Shown here: piece by piece, positions 62,741-64,000 of the stretch
Position numbering within the stretch: the stretch's first letter is position 1
How the letters are laid out: each line of letters starts with the position of its first letter
DNA from: Naumannella cuiyingiana
GTDB lineage: Bacteria > Actinomycetota > Actinomycetes > Propionibacteriales > Propionibacteriaceae
NCBI RefSeq assembly: GCF_013408305.1
Contig: NZ_JACBZS010000001.1
Location: 2,604,001 to 2,668,000, forward strand
Reading direction: 5' to 3'
Length of the DNA: 64,000 nt
Notes under the pieces: model-generated
Databases searched by the model: none
Told to the model about the DNA's origin: nothing
The model's input: the letters and a program-made list of their open reading frames with translations, nothing else
Program-made: the position numbers and the translations under genes

Positions 62741-63220
62741 ATGAACCAGTCCGCGACAGACTCCCCCCAGGCAGGCCGCGGCAGGATCGAAGATGTGGCA
62801 CGGCTCGTGCTGCGCGGCGTGCTGGGGATCGTGATGATCGCCCACGGCGTGCAGAAGGTGAGCTCCGGTGGTCTCGGTGCCGCCGGGGCCTCCTTCGAGC
62901 GGATGGGCATTCCCGGTGGCGCCGTGTTCGGGCCGCTGGTCGCCCTGCTCGAGCTGGCGGGCGGGGCGGCGATGCTGCTCGGCCTGCTCACGCCGATCGT
63001 CGGCGCGTTGTTTGCGCTGACGATGCTCGGTGCCGCGGTGCTGGTGCACGGCGGCAACGGGTTCTATGCCCAGGCCGGCGGGTATGAGTTCGCGCTCGTG
63101 CTCGCGGTGCTCAGTGCGTACCTCGCCGTGGTCGGGCCCGGCCGGCTGAGCGTCGACTCGCGGCTGCTCGTGCCGGTGCTGCGCCGGCGCGGGGACCGGG
63201 CGGTGCCGGCGGGCGCCTGA
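62741..63220 (+). CDS. DoxX family membrane protein
   Basis: A 159-residue, four-helix DoxX protein. The family opening ARLVLRGVLGIVMIAHGVQKV is clear, as are GALFALTMLGAAVLVHGGNGF and the C-terminal helix. DoxX proteins act with oxidoreductases in redox stress. AAAGGG lies about 9 nt upstream of the ATG at 62741. Confidence 0.88.
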   Translation: MNQSATDSPQAGRGRIEDVARLVLRGVLGIVMIAHGVQKVSSGGLGAAGASFERMGIPGGAVFGPLVALLELAGGAAMLLGLLTPIVGALFALTMLGAAVLVHGGNGFYAQAGGYEFALVLAVLSAYLAVVGPGRLSVDSRLLVPVLRRRGDRAVPAGA

Positions 63221-63223
63221 GCC

Positions 63224-63252
63224 CCGGCGCGGATGGGAGAACGCCGCGCCGG
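63224..63252 (+). terminator. terminator hairpin after doxX
   Basis: Perfect 9-bp arms CCGGCGCGG (63224-63232) and CCGCGCCGG (63244-63252) with an 11-nt loop, 3 nt after the doxX stop and just before the ychF promoter. Confidence 0.6.
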
Positions 63253-63256
63253 CCAT

Positions 63257-63262
63257 TAGTGT
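63257..63262 (+). promoter_or_regulatory. -10 box TAGTGT of ychF
   Basis: TAGTGT is followed by 8 nt and the GTG at 63271. Confidence 0.5.
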
Positions 63263-63270
63263 TGGCCGGC

Positions 63271-64000
63271 GTGGCACTCACCATCGGAATCGTCGGCCTG
63301 CCGAATGCCGGCAAGTCGACCCTGTTCAACGCCCTGACCCGCAACAACGTGCTCGCGGAGAACTACCCCTTCGCGACGATCGAGCCGAATACCGGCGTGG
63401 TCGGGGTGCCGGATCCGCGACTGAAGGTGCTGGCCGGCATCTTCGGCTCGGAGAAGATCGTGCCCGCCACCGTGACCTTCGTCGACATCGCCGGGATCGT
63501 CCGCGGCGCGAGCCAGGGTGAGGGGATGGGCAATGCGTTCTTGTCCCACATCCGCGAGGCCGACGCGATCTGCCAGGTGACGCGGGTCTTCGCCGATCCG
63601 GACGTGACGCACGTGGACGGAGCGGTGAATCCGGGGTCGGACATCGAGACGATCAAGACCGAGCTGATCCTGGCTGACCTGCAGACCATCGAGCGGGCGC
63701 TGCCGCGGATGGAGAAGGAGGCCCGGATCAACAAGGACCGGGCGGAGGCCGTTGCCGCGGTGAAGGAGGCGCAGGCGGTGCTCGAGTCCGGGCGTACCGT
63801 CTTCGAGGCGGGGCTGGACCGCGGGCCGCTGCGGGATCTGTTCCTGCTCACCGCCAAGCCGTTCCTGTATGTCTTCAATCTTGATTCCGACGAGTTGGCC
63901 GATGATCAACTGAAGGAGCGCCTGCAGGCGCTGGTCGCGCCCGCCGAGGCGATCTTCCTGGACGCCAAGATCGAATCCGAGCTGGCCGAGATGGAGCCCG
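63271..64000 (+). CDS. ychF: redox-regulated ATPase/GTPase YchF (OLA1 family), 3' truncated
   Basis: The first 243 codons of YchF, a conserved Obg-like ATPase that binds ribosomes. The P-loop GLPNAGKST, switch region YPFATIEPN, G3 DIAGIVRGA and the helical insert (QTIERALPRMEKEAR) are all present. The gene runs off the end of the window, with about 120 residues missing. The GTG at 63271 gives VALTIGIVGLPN, the expected N-terminus. Confidence 0.94.
   Translation, partial: MALTIGIVGLPNAGKSTLFNALTRNNVLAENYPFATIEPNTGVVGVPDPRLKVLAGIFGSEKIVPATVTFVDIAGIVRGASQGEGMGNAFLSHIREADAICQVTRVFADPDVTHVDGAVNPGSDIETIKTELILADLQTIERALPRMEKEARINKDRAEAVAAVKEAQAVLESGRTVFEAGLDRGPLRDLFLLTAKPFLYVFNLDSDELADDQLKERLQALVAPAEAIFLDAKIESELAEMEP

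Overview
The window is very GC-rich (by eye about 70%), densely coded DNA from an actinobacterium. Pointers to Actinomycetota are the PIN-PhoH protein, an Eis-type acetyltransferase, a DUF4245 protein, and the familiar neighbourhood trhA - prenyltransferase - phoH - fumC - DUF4245 - xseB/xseA - ispH - ychF. Many genes lack a Shine-Dalgarno sequence and instead have a TANNNT box (commonly TAGGCT or TAGACT) 6-8 nt before the start codon, as expected for leaderless mRNAs. The lineage may be Propionibacteriales, but the sequence alone does not settle this.

Layout. 1-2950: the end of a peptide-type ABC importer ATPase, an aldehyde dehydrogenase and a short-chain dehydrogenase, probably one catabolic operon. 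3000-8400: a fused carboxylate-amine ligase/ATP-grasp protein, a membrane protein, a flavin monooxygenase and a repeat-rich intergenic region. 8400-20900: a selenium island with selC (tRNA-Sec), selA and selB on the minus strand. Divergent from these is a formate dehydrogenase operon whose catalytic subunit reads through an in-frame UGA as selenocysteine. Then come a drug-efflux/TetR/hydrolase operon on the opposite strand and selD. 21000-28500: a large secreted phosphodiester glycosidase/metallophosphatase, a lactate-permease-type carrier with a divergent XRE-cupin regulator, and an orphan antitoxin with the stump of its toxin.

28500-45500 is mainly conserved chromosomal backbone: a DUF255 thioredoxin-like protein, TrhA, a Z-prenyltransferase and PhoH with a structured leader and a short upstream reading frame. 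A tightly overlapping minus-strand run follows: secreted metalloprotease, SpeE-like protein, fumC, GNAT and Eis. Then come DUF4245, a GlxA-type regulator, an EamA exporter with a LysR regulator, and xseB/xseA. 45500-57100 holds a 1175-residue fused ABC exporter, ispH, a short-chain dehydrogenase, a thiamine-binding-type protein, a nucleoside hydrolase, DUF2252, a GH35 beta-galactosidase and rmuC. 57100-64000 holds a PfkB sugar kinase with a divergent SorC regulator, an ald-lrp pair, an M18 aminopeptidase, a DoxX protein and the start of ychF.

How the parts work together. selA, selB, selC and selD supply selenocysteine for the only selenoprotein seen here, the formate dehydrogenase alpha subunit. 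fdhB and an NrfD-type membrane protein would pass its electrons to the quinone pool. Alanine dehydrogenase, the lactate-type permease, fumarase and the sugar kinase/galactosidase genes fit a heterotroph that uses organic acids, amino acids and plant or host sugars. No insertion sequence, prophage or CRISPR array was found. The most unusual signals are DNA-level ones: a strongly over-represented palindrome TGATCA, a 19-bp iterated repeat, stop-codon palindromes between convergent genes, and the leader upstream of phoH.
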